Notes under the pieces: generated by a model
Database searches by the model: none
Seen by the model: the letters and a program-made list of their open reading frames with translations, nothing else
Told to the model about the DNA's origin: nothing
Program-made: the position numbers and the translations under genes
Shown: one piece after another, positions 1 to 49,838 of the stretch
Numbering within the stretch: the first letter of the stretch is position 1
Layout: each line of letters begins with the position of its first letter
NCBI GenBank assembly: GCA_963693365.1
Contig: CAVNZM010000005.1
Span: forward strand, 8,122,001-8,186,000
Source: Amoebidium appalachense
Lineage: Eukaryota > Ichthyosporea
Length of the DNA stretch: 64,000 nucleotides
Direction of reading: 5' to 3'

Positions 1-169
1 GGGGGGGGGGGGGGGGGGGGGGGGTGCGGGGGGGGGGGAAGAGGGAGGGGGGAGGGGGCATCATGATCAGGGATAACAGGGTGTGTGCGTGTGTGCGCTT
101 GTGTGTGCATGTGCTGTGTGTGTTGTGTAGGTGTGCGCCTGTGTGTGTGCGTGCCTGTGTGTGCGCGCC

Positions 170-201
<32 letters not shown>

Positions 202-235
202 GTGCATGTGTGAGTGTGTGTGCGTGCGCGCGCGC

Positions 236-266
<31 letters not shown>

Positions 267-272
267 TGTGTG
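1..272. repeat. Poly-G and (GT)n/(CG)n low-complexity block
   Basis: The window opens with a poly-G run. A (GT)n-rich tract follows from about 80 to 272, interrupted by a pure (CG)n core near 224-250. Open frames here translate only to Cys-Val or Ala-Arg runs and are not genes. Alternating purine-pyrimidine tracts like this can adopt Z-DNA, which is an inference from base order. Confidence 0.9.
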
Positions 273-283
273 TGATTTCAAAG

Positions 284-357
284 AAGTCGAAAGCGCCAGT
301 GACACCCATGTTGAAAAAAAGACAAGCAAGCACGCTAAGAAGGACAGCAAGAAGTAA
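284..357 (+). CDS. Possible last exon of a Lys-rich protein (weak)
   Basis: After the (GT)n tract a short plus-strand frame beginning near a CAAAG acceptor-like site encodes about 23 residues rich in Lys, Ser and Glu, ending in DSKK and a TAA at 355-357. This would suit the final exon of a gene whose earlier exons lie left of the window. No homology is recognised, the acceptor is weak, and a chance frame is quite possible. Confidence 0.2.
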
Positions 358-611
358 CAGAAACCCTTTCATGCCGAAAAAAATGGTCAAGAACAAAGAA
401 GTGGAGGACACGTAACTATAGTCTGATAGTTGTGACTAAGGGCACTAAGGGTAGCGCTAAGGGCACCAAGCTGATGCACGCGCGCGCGCGAGCCGAAATC
501 TATTTTTATCTTTTTCCTAATCAGGCGCGGCGAATAGTGATTGGCTAAATCCCAATCCGGTTTGCAATTTTTTCTCCATTTAAGCCTGTACGCACGTTGT
601 TTTCTCCATTT

Positions 612-745
612 CTCTTCCCCCTTCCCGCAGGTCCGCAGGTCCTTTCCCGCAGGTCGCCTGGTCGCAGGTCCCTTCCCGCAGGTCGCCTGGTCGCAGTTCC
701 CTTCCCGCAGCGCCTGGTCACAGATCCCCTCCGCAGATCGCGCAG
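612..745. repeat. Short tandem repeat, CCCTTCCCGCAG-type units
   Basis: Four to five imperfect units of roughly 27-30 bp contain CTTCCCGCAGGTCGCC followed by TGGTCGCAG. The units degenerate toward the right end. The surrounding 360-1250 stretch shows no convincing gene. Confidence 0.7.
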
Positions 746-1295
746 CCACCGTGCTGATTGTTTTGGACCATGCTGCATGCTGCAGCTTCTTCTTGAAGGT
801 TAGTTTTGTGTTGCCTGCTTTTGTGCATATGGCGTTTGTCTGTCTGGTCTGTGTCCGTCCTGTGATTATGTCTGTGTCTGTGTCTGTGTGTGTGTGTGTG
901 TATGTGTGTGTGCGTGCGTGCGTGTGCGTGTGTCTGCTGGCTGCAGATGCACGTTGCCTTTCACGTTCATGAACCAGCGACTGTGGGCACTACTTTTGCT
1001 GTTAGCACTATAGCTATCATCCCCTCCACCGATCGTTCAAGCTATTTTCTGCTTCTCTAGACTTCATAAGTTCTGGTCCGGGTTTCCGTCCTTACTATGT
1101 TTGAGGTTGGTTCTGTCGACTCTTTTTTTGCCACTCTCAGTCAGCCCCCTCAGTCCCCCCCCCCCCCCCCCCCCCCCCTCCCCCCCCACTTCTCGCAAGT
1201 AGGATGAGCTAATTCTTAGCTCGAGTTCCTTTACAGGTTTTGGCAAGGTTGGCCCATGAAGTCATCAGCAGCTATAAGGCTACGTTATCATCTAG

Positions 1296-1545
1296 AGGTG
1301 GGTACCGGCTCTTTGTCCTATGGCTGCTGTTGTTTCCGTTTTTCGTCTCATAGGTGGGTACCGGCTCTTTGTCCTGTTAAGGTAAATAAAGTATGGAGGC
1401 AAGACCCTGTGGGTCTGGGGCTCTTTGTCCTATGGCTGCTGTTGTTTCCGTGTTTCGTTTCTGTGTTGCTCTTATAGCACATGAATGATCATGTGCATGT
1501 TTAGCACCCATAGGTGGGTACCGGCTCTTTGTCCTGTTAATTACT
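1296..1545. repeat. Dispersed/tandem repeat around GTGGGTACCGGCTC
   Basis: Three copies of a segment starting GTGGGTACCGGCTCTTTGTC occur near 1300, 1353 and 1515. A fourth partial copy near 1418 retains only GGCTCTTTGTCC and the following TATGGCTGCTGTTG block. The copies are interspersed rather than strictly periodic. No gene is supported here. Confidence 0.7.
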
Positions 1546-1990
1546 CTGCCGGCATTTGGTATGGTATGGTTTGGTGTAAGAGTGCCCCCCTTATATTGTC
1601 ATGTTGGGCGTCCTTTTTTTTTTTTTTTTTCCTCATACACATACACACACACCTTGTTACTCTTCTGTCAAGGGATTAGCATGTGTTTAGTTTAATGATG
1701 TTGGGAGCTTCTTAGAAACCCGCATAATAGTTTGCTTGTTTTGAGTTTTGTTTATGTTCGTTGCTGCTCTTTTATACTCCTTCCCCCCCCCCCCCCCCCT
1801 CCCGGCTGGGGGGGAGGAAGGAGATGAGGGTGGGGAGGATGAGGATGAGGACTAGTGGGATGATAGAAGCCCCCCCCCCCCCCCCCCCCCCCACCACCCT
1901 CTTTTTTTTTTCTTTTTTTGATATGTTTTGGTGTCTAGTGCAGTCTGGAGCAGACTCCGGAGTCGAGGCATAGAAATTTGTTGTATTGCA

Positions 1991-2129
1991 GTCTCGCTCC
2001 TGTGGAACGAGACTTAAAAATTTGTAACAAGTTGTGAGAAAAAACAAGCTGTCAGGCGTGGTCTCTGCTCCAGTGGAGCGAGACAAAAAAGTACATATGG
2101 TATCCGTCTCTGCTCCTGTGGAGCGAGAC
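1991..2129. repeat. Three copies of a short GTCTC...GAGAC hairpin
   Basis: Near-identical inverted repeats lie at 1991-2013, 2061-2084 and 2106-2129. Each has the arm GTCTC(T)GCTCC, a three-base spacer of the form NGT, and the arm GGAGCGAGAC; copy 1 has one mismatch and copies 2 and 3 have one bulged T. Each is followed by an A-rich stretch. They could be remnants of small mobile elements or RNA hairpins. Confidence 0.75.
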
Positions 2130-2134
2130 GCAAA

Positions 2135-3064
2135 GAAACATCTTTATGCGCTCTTCTTACCGTCTGATGTCATATTGTATGTGTCCTTACAGTGATTTTA
2201 TGACGTATGATGTATGATATCATTATCATACATTGAACATGCCATTATGCATGTAAGGATGGGTTTATGACGCACCAAAAAGCACATTGTGCATGTGCAT
2301 AGCACACCCTTACAACATATGCAAGTGTACGTTACGACGTCAAATGTATTAATATGCGTCATCTACATTATATGTTGTAATGTCCTCCTATGCATCTGTT
2401 TACAACATCGTAATGTAATCTGTAGTAGGATGCAAATCACATCTTATGATAGGTCATGGGTTAGCACAAACCCACCCATGGTATATCCACTGGTTGTGTT
2501 TCGGATGTCGGAAAGGGCGTCTGAACGATTGGATTTCGATCTATTTTTATAATCAACTGGATGGTTTTGCAGTGCTCCATTGCATTGCTTTACAACAAAC
2601 GATAGACATACATGTGATAGTCATACGTATTTGATCAAGAGGGTATTAATACCATACATTCGATGCGTTTACAGTGCTCCGTTATATGGCTTTACATCAA
2701 ACCATAGACATGCATAAGATCGTCCACAGGGTGGCGTTCTGATCCTCCCGTAGACGGTGTTACGACTGTCTGAATGCCCCCTGGCCGCCGTCATATACCC
2801 ACCGACTGGACGTCGTATGTTGGATCTATTGCACGTCGGTTAGATGGCTACATTGCACACCCATTGGATATGCACTCGCGGGGTTCTATGTACATTCATT
2901 GGTGCATCGGGTATCGGATCGAGCATATTACGACACATCCATTGGACGTCGGGGAGCAATGATATGTATTTGGGGTTAGTTTTGGAGGTGTTGAGGGGTT
3001 TCCGATGTCGTCGGGTAGTTTACGACAGCTTTTGGATGCCGCAACAAGATTGCTGATGCAGTAC
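2135..3064. other. Spacer without a recognisable gene
   Basis: This lower-GC stretch holds no convincing coding sequence. Two diverged copies of a segment of about 70 bp lie near 2560-2630 and 2655-2725; both contain CAGTGCTCC, then GCTTTACA and ATAGACAT. Short frames present are not conserved-looking. Confidence 0.5.
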
Positions 3065-3328
3065 GCGCAAGGCCGCGGGGATTGTTTCCTTGGTCACCGT
3101 CTCAAGGATAACAGCAGCTCTCTTCTCTGCCTCGCTGCGTGTGTTGGCTCCGCTACCAGCCTGCTTGGTGGCCCCCTGCAACTTCTTGCCGCCGCCGCCC
3201 AAGGGCGTCAGCCCCCCCCTCGAACCGGCGGCCCGGGGCGCCTCTAGCTTAACGGGTTTCCCCGCCTTTTTCTTTGGGCTTTTCGTTTTCTTGGGACTCT
3301 TTGACTGTTTGCGTTTGGTGTTGCCCAT
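3065..3328 (-). CDS. Possible first exon of a basic, Lys-rich protein
   Basis: A minus-strand frame starts with an ATG at 3326-3328 and opens with a strongly basic segment (MGNTKRKQSKSPKK, then SPKKKAGKP), followed by a Gly/Ala-rich part and a charged helix-like segment (RSEAEKRAAVILETV). A GTACTG donor-like site lies at the left end, after which the frame soon stops, so this may be exon 1 of a gene running left. The basic start resembles a nuclear-localisation or histone-tail-like segment. No family is recognised and downstream exons were not found. Confidence 0.3.
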
Positions 3329-4796
3329 GTTTACTTGCGCGAGCCACGTAGACGCACAGGATACGCGTTGGATATACAGCGAGAATATGTTAGAGCATTA
3401 AACATGCTTGAAATGCATATGTAAAAGCGACCACGTGCTGCAAATTCCTCGTCGGTCCGCGAATCCAATCATCGCGTCGCTGAACGTCTAACTTGCACCA
3501 ACTTGAATCGGCTTCGCTGAAATGTATCTGCATGACCCTCATCCAATCACTTGGGTTGCGCATGCTCTATGTGCTGTGATGTATGCATGCAAAATCTGTC
3601 AAGGAGCGAATAAACTATACATTTGCTTTAGAATGCTTGGGAAAATACAATATGGAAAAATTATTCACGGTTTTCTTTGTGGATATTTTCCAGCCATTAT
3701 ACGGCGGTACTGTTGCCAGTGCTCGCGACTCGAGGCGATCACGTCAGTTGACATCATATTTCCGACGCCACTGGCATTGCCGCAATGCCACACAAGCACT
3801 GGCCTTCAAGAGTGGAGCAATAACCAGGAAAACCTTTCTTGTCTAGAAATAAACCAAAACCCATAATCTGTAATTATGAGATTGATGTAAACGTAGGTTA
3901 AGTTAAGCACCCGTTTTTGCTTTATATAAATATCATGCCAGATCGACTAATTGAAGAACTCTAATACAAACTACCGAGTGACTTTTAGCCAATGGAAGCG
4001 TCATTTTGCACTAGACAATGGTTGCTGAAAGTTTTGAGAATAATTATCTTGACCTTGAAAAACACAACGTAAACAAAATACATCACGAAATATATAATTA
4101 ACAAAACACCCTACTAAAATTTTCAAACAGGTTCATAGGCAATGCTTTATGTGTTTCTCTACACATAAACAGACAGGAAGAGAACGATAAATCTAAGACA
4201 TACAGGTACCGCGGCGTGACATTTATCCAACCAATATCCCAGAAATAAAACAAAAATGTGATAAGCATGCACTGGCAGTGCATAAGTATTTTTTTATTAA
4301 GCTAGATATTTATATTTTTCTTTTGTTTCTACGAATTTATTACTAGAGGAAATAGCATAGTAATCTTTCTTTTTGTAGTCTTTTGTTCTAGTAGCCCAGC
4401 AGTGAAATGCTGTTTATCACACGGCTAGATGAAAGCATGAGCCGCGACCAATATGAGGCTGAATTGAATCTAAGATTGACACCCAATGGAATTCAGGCTG
4501 GATCTAGCGCAGTAGATCCCACCCCAAAAGTATCGCATAATTTTGGTACTGTATATCTGCAACATATCTATTAGTGTGTATTTGATGTGTAATAAGGCCT
4601 TTCCGGATAAACATTATACATCTTTAGCAATCCATCGCATAACCATATGATGGCTAATGACCACCATTGATAAATACTTTATGTCTGGCCTAATATCTAT
4701 CACATAAGTAATACTTATCCACGGTACAAAGTTACACAACCACGTTATACTCGGTTCCACAAATCAAGGGGAAGAAATAGATAAAAAAGAGGAAGA

Positions 4797-4827
<31 letters not shown>

Positions 4828-4849
4828 ATTGCCTTAAAAAAAAAACAGA
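3329..4849. other. AT-rich intergenic stretch with a (TA)n tract
   Basis: The DNA is AT-rich and no frame is convincingly coding. A (TA)n run lies near 4799-4823, just beyond the 3' end of the transposase gene. No RNA gene was recognised. Confidence 0.6.
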
Positions 4850-12665
<7,816 letters not shown>

Positions 12666-14339
12666 CTGTGCCCCCCCCCCCCCCCCTCCCTGGACAAAGC
12701 AAAATAAAACTGACATAAAATCAAAGATCTACGTAGGCAGAAAAGTTTTCAGTCACAAGTTATTGAATTAACAAGAGCATGCTATGTTCTTCGAATTCCG
12801 GTCTAGCACACCGCCTTAAGCTTCCATGCATTAAATAAACACCCAGGTGACGCTGCAAAAAGTGCAAGTAACCCAATAACTGTCGTACAAATCGCACCTA
12901 GCTCTACATGTCAACATTACTGTGTACATGAGTGAGTATGCATATGATGTATATGGAATCATTGGGCATGCGCAGGTGCCGAGACGGTGGTGGGCATGGC
13001 CCTTGCAAGCGGAGCTTCCTCTCTTCCTCAATATATCCGTTTTAAGGCTATCCTAGATCACCTTATTAATGCTGCACAGTATGATATTGTGATCCGGTGC
13101 CTTAACTTTCTTTCGGAGCTACCGATGCTCTAGCCTCTGCTTACCCATAATATGTAATAGGGGTGTCAGATACTACGATGGCGCTCATTGTTGCCTAGCA
13201 TGTACATATGTCACTGGCTGCATTTGATTGGCTGTGCTGGAAAAAACGCAGTAGGCCGTCGAATGTGGCTGTGCCTCCGGCAGTGTCCACGCAATAAAAA
13301 GTGTGTAAACCCCCTAAATAAACGCTATAACACGGCCATCTAGAAACACCCTAGATGGCCGTGACGCTATAATTAACACTGTGAAATGGCCGGCCGCCAA
13401 CTACCGCCAAGCAGGTCCTCAGTCGATCCCCCAAAATTTTATTTGTGGGCCCAACGTCATACCCAGATAAATTCAAATACTCCATTTAAGGAGCAATACT
13501 CTTACTCTGAGGCTTAAAAGTCCTGTTATAGTCATATAACTGCACTTCTCGCTGCCCAAAATATATTCATGAGGTCCAAAAAAAAAAAAATGATCTGAAT
13601 TCGCCTGTAGCACATACATAAGGTGTTAAAAAAAAAAAAACAATTAATTTTTTTGAAAACATGGCCTCAATTGAGGGACCCCATCGCAGCAAAGTTTGGG
13701 GGATTAAGCAGGTGGCTGGACAACCAATCGGAGCGCTCCAGCATTCTGGGGAGGCCAATCGGATACATCAACCCCCTATACCCTTTTCTGTTTGGGGCTC
13801 AGAAGGCGAGCAAGCAGGCAGGCTGAGCACTAACAAAAGTAAATCACCCCACCAAATTTTTGTTATGGTTCTGTTGCTTATGGTCGGGTTTCTGTATGAC
13901 AGACAGTTCAAGTATCCACACCTCTGAGTTTATTACAATGTGACACCGTGACATGTCCAGGCCAACCATGCCATGGGCTGATTGGGACATTTGGTACACC
14001 TTTCTCGAAACTAAAATTCGTCAGGAATTTATACTTTTAGTCTTCTGTTTTGTAGGCTTCTGAGTTAACCGGGCCGGACATCTGCAAGAAACGAAGAAGT
14101 TGCCATCATGTACATGCTTTTTTTTGGAGGCATTCCCATGGTCCAGTGGCGACTGGCGATCTCGATCTCGAGCTTCACATCATTGCCTTTTGGATAGAGA
14201 ATAATTTCCCTCCATGTATGTTGGCACCCCCCCCTTCCCAGTTGAAATGCCTGCAGTAACCATGTACAAAGTCACTGACGACAACCTGGGAATTCGGCCT
14301 GTGTGAAAAGCTTAGTGTTCGTGGCACAGGAGGCACAGC
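12666..14339. other. Intergenic region upstream of the transporter
   Basis: No gene was identified. The missing 5' exons of the transposase should lie here but none was recognised. A perfect inverted repeat with 13-bp arms (CACGGCCATCTAG) and a 7-base loop lies at 13331-13363. Short poly-A stretches occur near 13577 and 13628. Confidence 0.6.
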
Positions 14340-16051
14340 ATGGCGATGGAAGGGGACAGGGACTTGGAGCGGAGGCCGCTGCTGGCGGCGGAGGATGAGG
14401 CGGAGAAGGAAGGGTTGACGACATACGGCACCGTGACGGCCAGCGCGGTGATGCTCAACTACGTGGTCGGTGAGTGCGCACTGGGTGCCCGGCGTGTGCC
14501 TGTGTACCGGTGTGGACGTGACTGTGTGTGTTTGCGTGCGTGAGCGTGCCACTCTCGGTTGTGTACGTGTGTACGACTGCGCGCGCCACTCTCTATTGTG
14601 TTGTATGCGTATGTGCGTACGTGCGTGTGTGGTGGGGAAGGGGGCTTCCGCTGAGCAGAGGGAGGGCACAGGGACGGGGTGCTTTGGGCTTCCCTTTGCG
14701 TTCCAGACCACGGGGCTGGCTCTGGGGCTGGGGTTCCTGCTGTTTGGCACGCTGTACGCGTTTGTGACGACCAACTACACGCTGGAGGTGCTGGCCCGCA
14801 CAAACGGCGTGCTGGCCTGCGCGGGCAGGGGCCCACCGCAGCACCGGCTGGGCTACCGCAAGTACGGGTTTGTGGCCGTGGGTGAGCACTTTGCCGGGCC
14901 GTGGGGCGGGCGGCTGATCCAGCTGGCCATGTCGGCCTACGCGCTGGGGCTGCTGTGGTCGTGCGCCTCCATGTTTGCCTCGTCCACGGCCAGCCTGGCC
15001 TTCGAGTACGCCCTGGACGGCCCCCCCTGCGACATCTACGCCAGCCCCAGCGCCAGCTGCACGCTGGCCTTCAACGTCAGCTTGGCCGTGTATGGGTTGG
15101 TGGCCACGGGCCTGGCGCTGCTGGACGTGGGCGACCAGGCCTGGGTGCAGACGGCCCTGAGCCTGTACCGCCTGCTGGCCTTTGCCGTCATGGTTGTGAC
15201 CCTGGCCGTGAAGCTGGCAGCCGATGGCATCGTGGCCGAGGTGTGTGCAGGGGGGGCTGTGGGCTGGCTGAGGGCAAGTGGGGGCTATTTGCTGACAGGG
15301 GGTGGGGGGCCAGCGCCGGAGAGCAGAGGAGATGGGGCTGGCCAACTGGGACCGGTTTGCGCTGGGGTTCGGGGCGACCATGGTGGCGCTGACGTGCCAG
15401 TACAATATACCGGACGCCATCCAGCCGCTGCGCAACAAGGCGGGGGCGCGGGTGGCCACGTTCACAGCGCTGCTGGGGGCGGCCGTGCTCAACCTGCTGC
15501 TGGGGCTGGGCGGGGCGCTGGCCTTTGAGCACGCCAGCCAGCTGGTGACCCTGGACTGGGCCGACTACACGGCCTGCGGCAGCGGCTGGGACCCGTGCCC
15601 GCGCAGCGCCGTGGCCGTGTTCGTACAGCTGCTTGTGATGCTGTTCCCCGTGGTCAACGTGCTCTCGTGCTTCCCCCTGGTCGTGGTCACCGTGGGCGAC
15701 AATCTGCGCCACATGGCCGAGGCCGCCGAGCCCCGGCTGGGCGCCCGGCTGCTGACCACACTGTGCCGGCTGTCCGTGGCCGTGCCCCCACTGGTGCTGG
15801 CCGGGCTGTTCCGGCGGCTGGACCTTGTGTTCAGCATCACGGGCCTGTTTGGCTTCCTGCTGGCCTTCACCTTCCCGGCCCTGCTGCAGTGGCTGACCGT
15901 GACCTTCTGCCTCAGGGCCTGGCCCGACCACCCCCAGGCAGCCACCACCCCGGACACCTGGTCACCCATCAGCAACAGGCCCGTGGTGGGCTGCTGCCTG
16001 GCCCTGAGTGTGGCCTGTGTGGCCACGGCCGTCGCCACCCTGTTCAACTAG
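14340..16051 (+). CDS. Amino-acid transporter, AAAP/SLC38-like
   Basis: Three exons, 14340-14469, 14672-15240 and 15329-16051, join in phase to a 473-residue protein, the usual length for the amino acid/auxin permease (Aa_trans) family. The charged cytosolic N-terminus (MAMEGDRDLERRPLL) leads to the family's first-helix motif across the first junction: NYVVGTGCFGLPFAFQTTG. About ten to eleven hydrophobic segments follow, with the ALTCQYNIPDAIQPLRNK block typical of the family in the middle and VFSITGLFGFLLAFTFPALL near the end. Proteins of this family move neutral or other amino acids across the plasma or vacuolar membrane with Na+ or H+; the substrate here cannot be read. The start ATG lies at 14340, with a second in-frame ATG at 14346. 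Both introns use GTGAGTG/GTGTGTG donors. The gene converges on IF3, with stop codons 61 bp apart. Confidence 0.88.
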
Positions 16052-16082
16052 CACGTGGCCATGCACACTTCACCCAGCCCCC

Positions 16083-16088
16083 TTTATT
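16083..16088 (-). terminator. Poly(A) signal AATAAA for the IF3 gene
   Basis: The minus strand reads AATAAA 24 bases beyond the IF3 stop codon, in the short gap between the convergent IF3 and transporter genes. Confidence 0.5.
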
Positions 16089-16111
16089 CATGGTGCCGCG
16101 CAGCCTGCGGG

Positions 16112-17219
16112 TCACTTTGCCGGCACAAAGGTGGCCACGGTGCGGCTGCCCTCGCTGCGTGCGGCCTTGGCCAGGCGGCCAGCGCCCTGCACAAGCTGCT
16201 CCAGCTGCCGCACAAGGTTGAACGGCGTGCTGGCCTCCTGGCCCGGCCCGGACTTCTTCTGCACACCCGCACCTGTCAGCCCACACACACACACAAACAG
16301 GGTGTCGGCCCATGGCCCCAGCCCAGTGCAGTGCCAACACACAAACAGACAGCCCGGCAACTACGAGGGTTGGTCTCGTATGCAAACCAGAGGACGAATG
16401 TCTGCACAAGCCCCAGCCACCATAGGCACATAGATAGGCCTGTAGGTTGGGCGGGGTGCTGAGTCACCCGCAATCTAGACTGAAGGCACTCGTGGGTGCT
16501 CTAACTAGGCTGGCCCGTTGCAGTGCGCCGTAGCAAATAAAGCGGTGCCACACGCAGTCTGCAGGCTCTTGCACCCCCGCACAGTGTGGCCACTCTGCAG
16601 TCCCCCCCCCCCCCCCCCCCCCCCTCCCCCCCTCCCCCCGAGGGCAAATCCTCCCCATGCCAAACACCCCCCTCCTGTCGAAAAAAAAAAAGCAGGCCGA
16701 CTGACCGTGATGACAACATTCACGCGGCTGCCTGCAACCCCACCACCCCCAGTCAGCCGGGCCCCTTATGTTGCTGGTGGCAGGGGGGCAGCAGGGTACC
16801 CTGAGCCAGCAGCTGGGCCAGCTTTCTGGCCTTTGTGTCCAGGTCGTGGCCACTAATGGCGCTGGTCAGCCGCAGCTCGTGCTCCTGCGGGGCCCTGCCG
16901 CCGGCCTCCTTGCTGCGAGCGTCCCTCTCGGCCTGCTGCAGCTGCTCCTTGCTCATCAGCCGGCACACGTGGTTGGGCGGCCCCGACACCTCGACCAGCA
17001 GCAGCCCCTTCTCGCTGGCCGCAGCCTGCGCCCCCGCCAACGTGTAGCGCCCTGCAGTGCCCCCTCAGCCCCATGCGCCCTGCCTCCCCCCTCCCCCGCC
17101 CTCAGGCCCCACGCACCCAGGGCCGTGCCGTCGGGGCCCACCAGCAGCAGGCTGGCCGTGCTGTGTGGTGCCTGGTGGTGGGGCGCCGGCCGCTTGCTGC
17201 CTGTCGACATGGCCCGCAT
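16112..17219 (-). CDS. Translation initiation factor IF-3, organellar
   Basis: Four minus-strand exons join in phase: 17219-17117, 17051-16800, a 26-nt micro-exon 16731-16706, and 16258-16112 (stop TGA). They give a protein of about 175 residues. The IF3 pattern is clear: PDGTALGRYTLAGAQ, then EKGLLLVEVSGPPNHVCRLM, a basic linker helix, GHDLDTKARKLAQLL, then GSRVNVVIT supplied by the micro-exon, and the ending SEGSRTVATFVPAK. IF3 binds the small ribosomal subunit and secures start-codon choice in bacteria, mitochondria and plastids. A nuclear, spliced gene with a Ser/His-rich N-terminal extension fits a mitochondrial or plastid protein. The start (ATG 17219) is the first in-frame ATG before GPDGTALG; further upstream coding exons are possible, so the transit peptide is uncertain. 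Confidence 0.85.
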
Positions 17220-18269
17220 CCCCTGCAGGCCCAGCCAGTTCCCTGCTATCAGCTGACAGCCCGACACCGTGCTCTCTGCTTTAGGGGCAACCACCCCCCC
17301 CAGCAAGCCTGGCCGGTGGCCACCCTACCGCTAGGCTGGCTGTCCGGCACTGGTGTGCTGGCCGGCAAACGTTGGCCGCATATGTTGCCGTGGCCATCCC
17401 CGTGCGCCCTGCAGCGCCGCGTCAGCCCTTTCGGTCCCGGCTTACGTGCCCAGTTAGTCTAGCCTATCAGACCAAGGGGGGGGGGGGGGAGGGGGAGGGA
17501 AAGGGGGGGCAGGGGGCACCATTTGAGCAGTGCAAAGGTTTGAGGGACTTAGGGGAGGCAAAAAAAAAAAAAGAACTAAAGAAGGAAGGAAGGAAGGAGG
17601 GAGGGAGGGACGGCACGGTGGGTACAGGGTGGGTGGAGGAGGGTGTTGGGGGGGGACGGGAGCGGGGAGGGAGGGGAGGGGGGGGGGGGGGGAAGTTAGA
17701 AGCGCAGCAGGAAGGTCTAGGACAGGTTGAGAAGGATGGAGGCTGGTGGCGGGGGGCCTACCCAGCAGCTGGCAGGCACGCAGGCCAGCAGCGAGCCGCA
17801 GAGTGGCCATGTTGCCTCACCGCACAGAGTCTGCGCCCGTCGGCTGTCTAGCGTGTGTCTGCCTACGTCTCGTGTGACCAGGGACTGTCGCAGGCAGCAC
17901 GCTACCGCCTACCAGGTGTTGCCTCTCTTACGTTCCCTCCTCTATTCCTCAGCTCAACCGTACTGCTATAAGTACTCCCATCAGCATCGGATGCCTGATC
18001 ACCTGCAGGCTGAGCCACGCACATCTTGGAGTGCGCTAAGCGCTGCCGCAGGCTCAGCGGGCAGACTGTGTGTGAGCCACAAACAGGCTGTGATCATTCA
18101 TGAGCCGCCAGCCAGCCCCAGTGGAACAACTTGGACTGCATGCGCAAGCCACCGATGAGCTCGGAGCACTGAGCAGACACACACACACAGCTCCAGGAGC
18201 CACCACGCGCGTATGCTGGCGCATGCTGGACACTAAGCGCTCACGCACACACACACCTCGGGCGGCACC
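17220..18269. other. IF3-VPS13 spacer with a purine-rich tract
   Basis: This divergent spacer carries a purine-rich stretch at about 17470-17700 with GGAAGGAA/GGGAGGGA mirror-like repeats and poly-G runs. It presumably contains both promoters, but no TATA or other element could be assigned. Confidence 0.5.
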
Positions 18270-48589
<30,320 letters not shown>

Positions 48590-49791
48590 ATGGCTGCCGT
48601 CGTAGAGTCCCCAATGCAAAAGGTCCCGGGCCCGGCACCTGCTGAGGGCCCGGCAAAGGCCGCAGAGCCCAGCAAGAAGCAGACCTTCAAATATGAGCTG
48701 ATACGGCCCGGCATGTTCGAGTCCACAAAGCACTACTGTGAGTGGCTGCCTGCATGATACGATGTGCATAGATGCAGTAAACAGGCATGCGGTACACGCT
48801 ATGCATGCCAGGTGTGTGTCCACGCACACAAACACACACACACCCCTTTAGTGACCATACATATGTTACGTCTAAGGTCTATGATGGAGGTGTGCAGCTT
48901 TAACACACAGCATACCGACCGTCAGTGTTGGTCTAGTGGTGTGCAGCCTGCCCAACACAGTACCGGGATTGTTGTTGTTTTTCCCTGGGGTGTGGGGGAA
49001 AACACATATAGCGGGTTGGTGCCATTGGGAGGGTGAGTTGGCTGACCTTTGCCCTGTGCAGACACACGGGTGCTGAATGCGCAGATCCACCCCACGGTCA
49101 AGTTCTTCATGGGGCTGAGTCCCGAACGCATCGTGGCGCGCTATGCGCACCTGCACCCGCACGTCAACAGGGAGACCCTGATGGAGGCGCTCCTCTACTC
49201 CCCCCACCACCTGCGCTGGGCCGGCTGCGACCTCATGCACACCACCACGGACGCGGGCCACCGCAGCATGGTGGTGATCGAGACCAACTCGTGCCCGTCG
49301 GGCATGAAGAGCACGCCGCTGTTTGACGAGATGGAGGAGGAGGGCGGCTATGCCACGCTGCTGCGCCGTAGCTTCCTGGGCTACGTGGACACCATGCAAG
49401 ACCTGCCCGAGGGGGACCTGGCCGTGGTCTATGACAAGAACTACATGGAGGCCAGCGGGTACGCCGCCTGCCTGGCCGACCTGACCGGCAAGCCCGTGCA
49501 CCTGGTGCCGTTTATGTACAACGACCCCGACCCCCCCGTGCGCTTTGTGGGCGGCGACCAGGCCGCCCTGCCCGTCATGGAGATCCGCACCCCTGCCGGC
49601 CAGTGGATACCGATTAGGGCCGCCATGCGCTATGTCACCCAGCGCCCCTGGGACCGCATCCCTGCCGTCACCCGCACCTTCATTCTCAACCCAGTGCTGG
49701 CATGTCTGGCTGGCGGCCGAAACAAGGTGTGGGGGGGTGTTCGTATTTGGAAGGGGTAGATGGACTTGGGATGGATATACCTTGTGTGTGT

Positions 49792-49838
<47 letters not shown>

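Noticed and set aside
14593-15492. Long minus-strand frame opposite the transporter
   Set aside because: It is a GC-rich shadow of the transporter exons, whose plus-strand reading has family motifs and matching splice phase.
16044-16409. Alternative minus-strand frame over the IF3 last exon
   Set aside because: Phase with the micro-exon and the SEGSRTVATFVPAK ending support the other frame.
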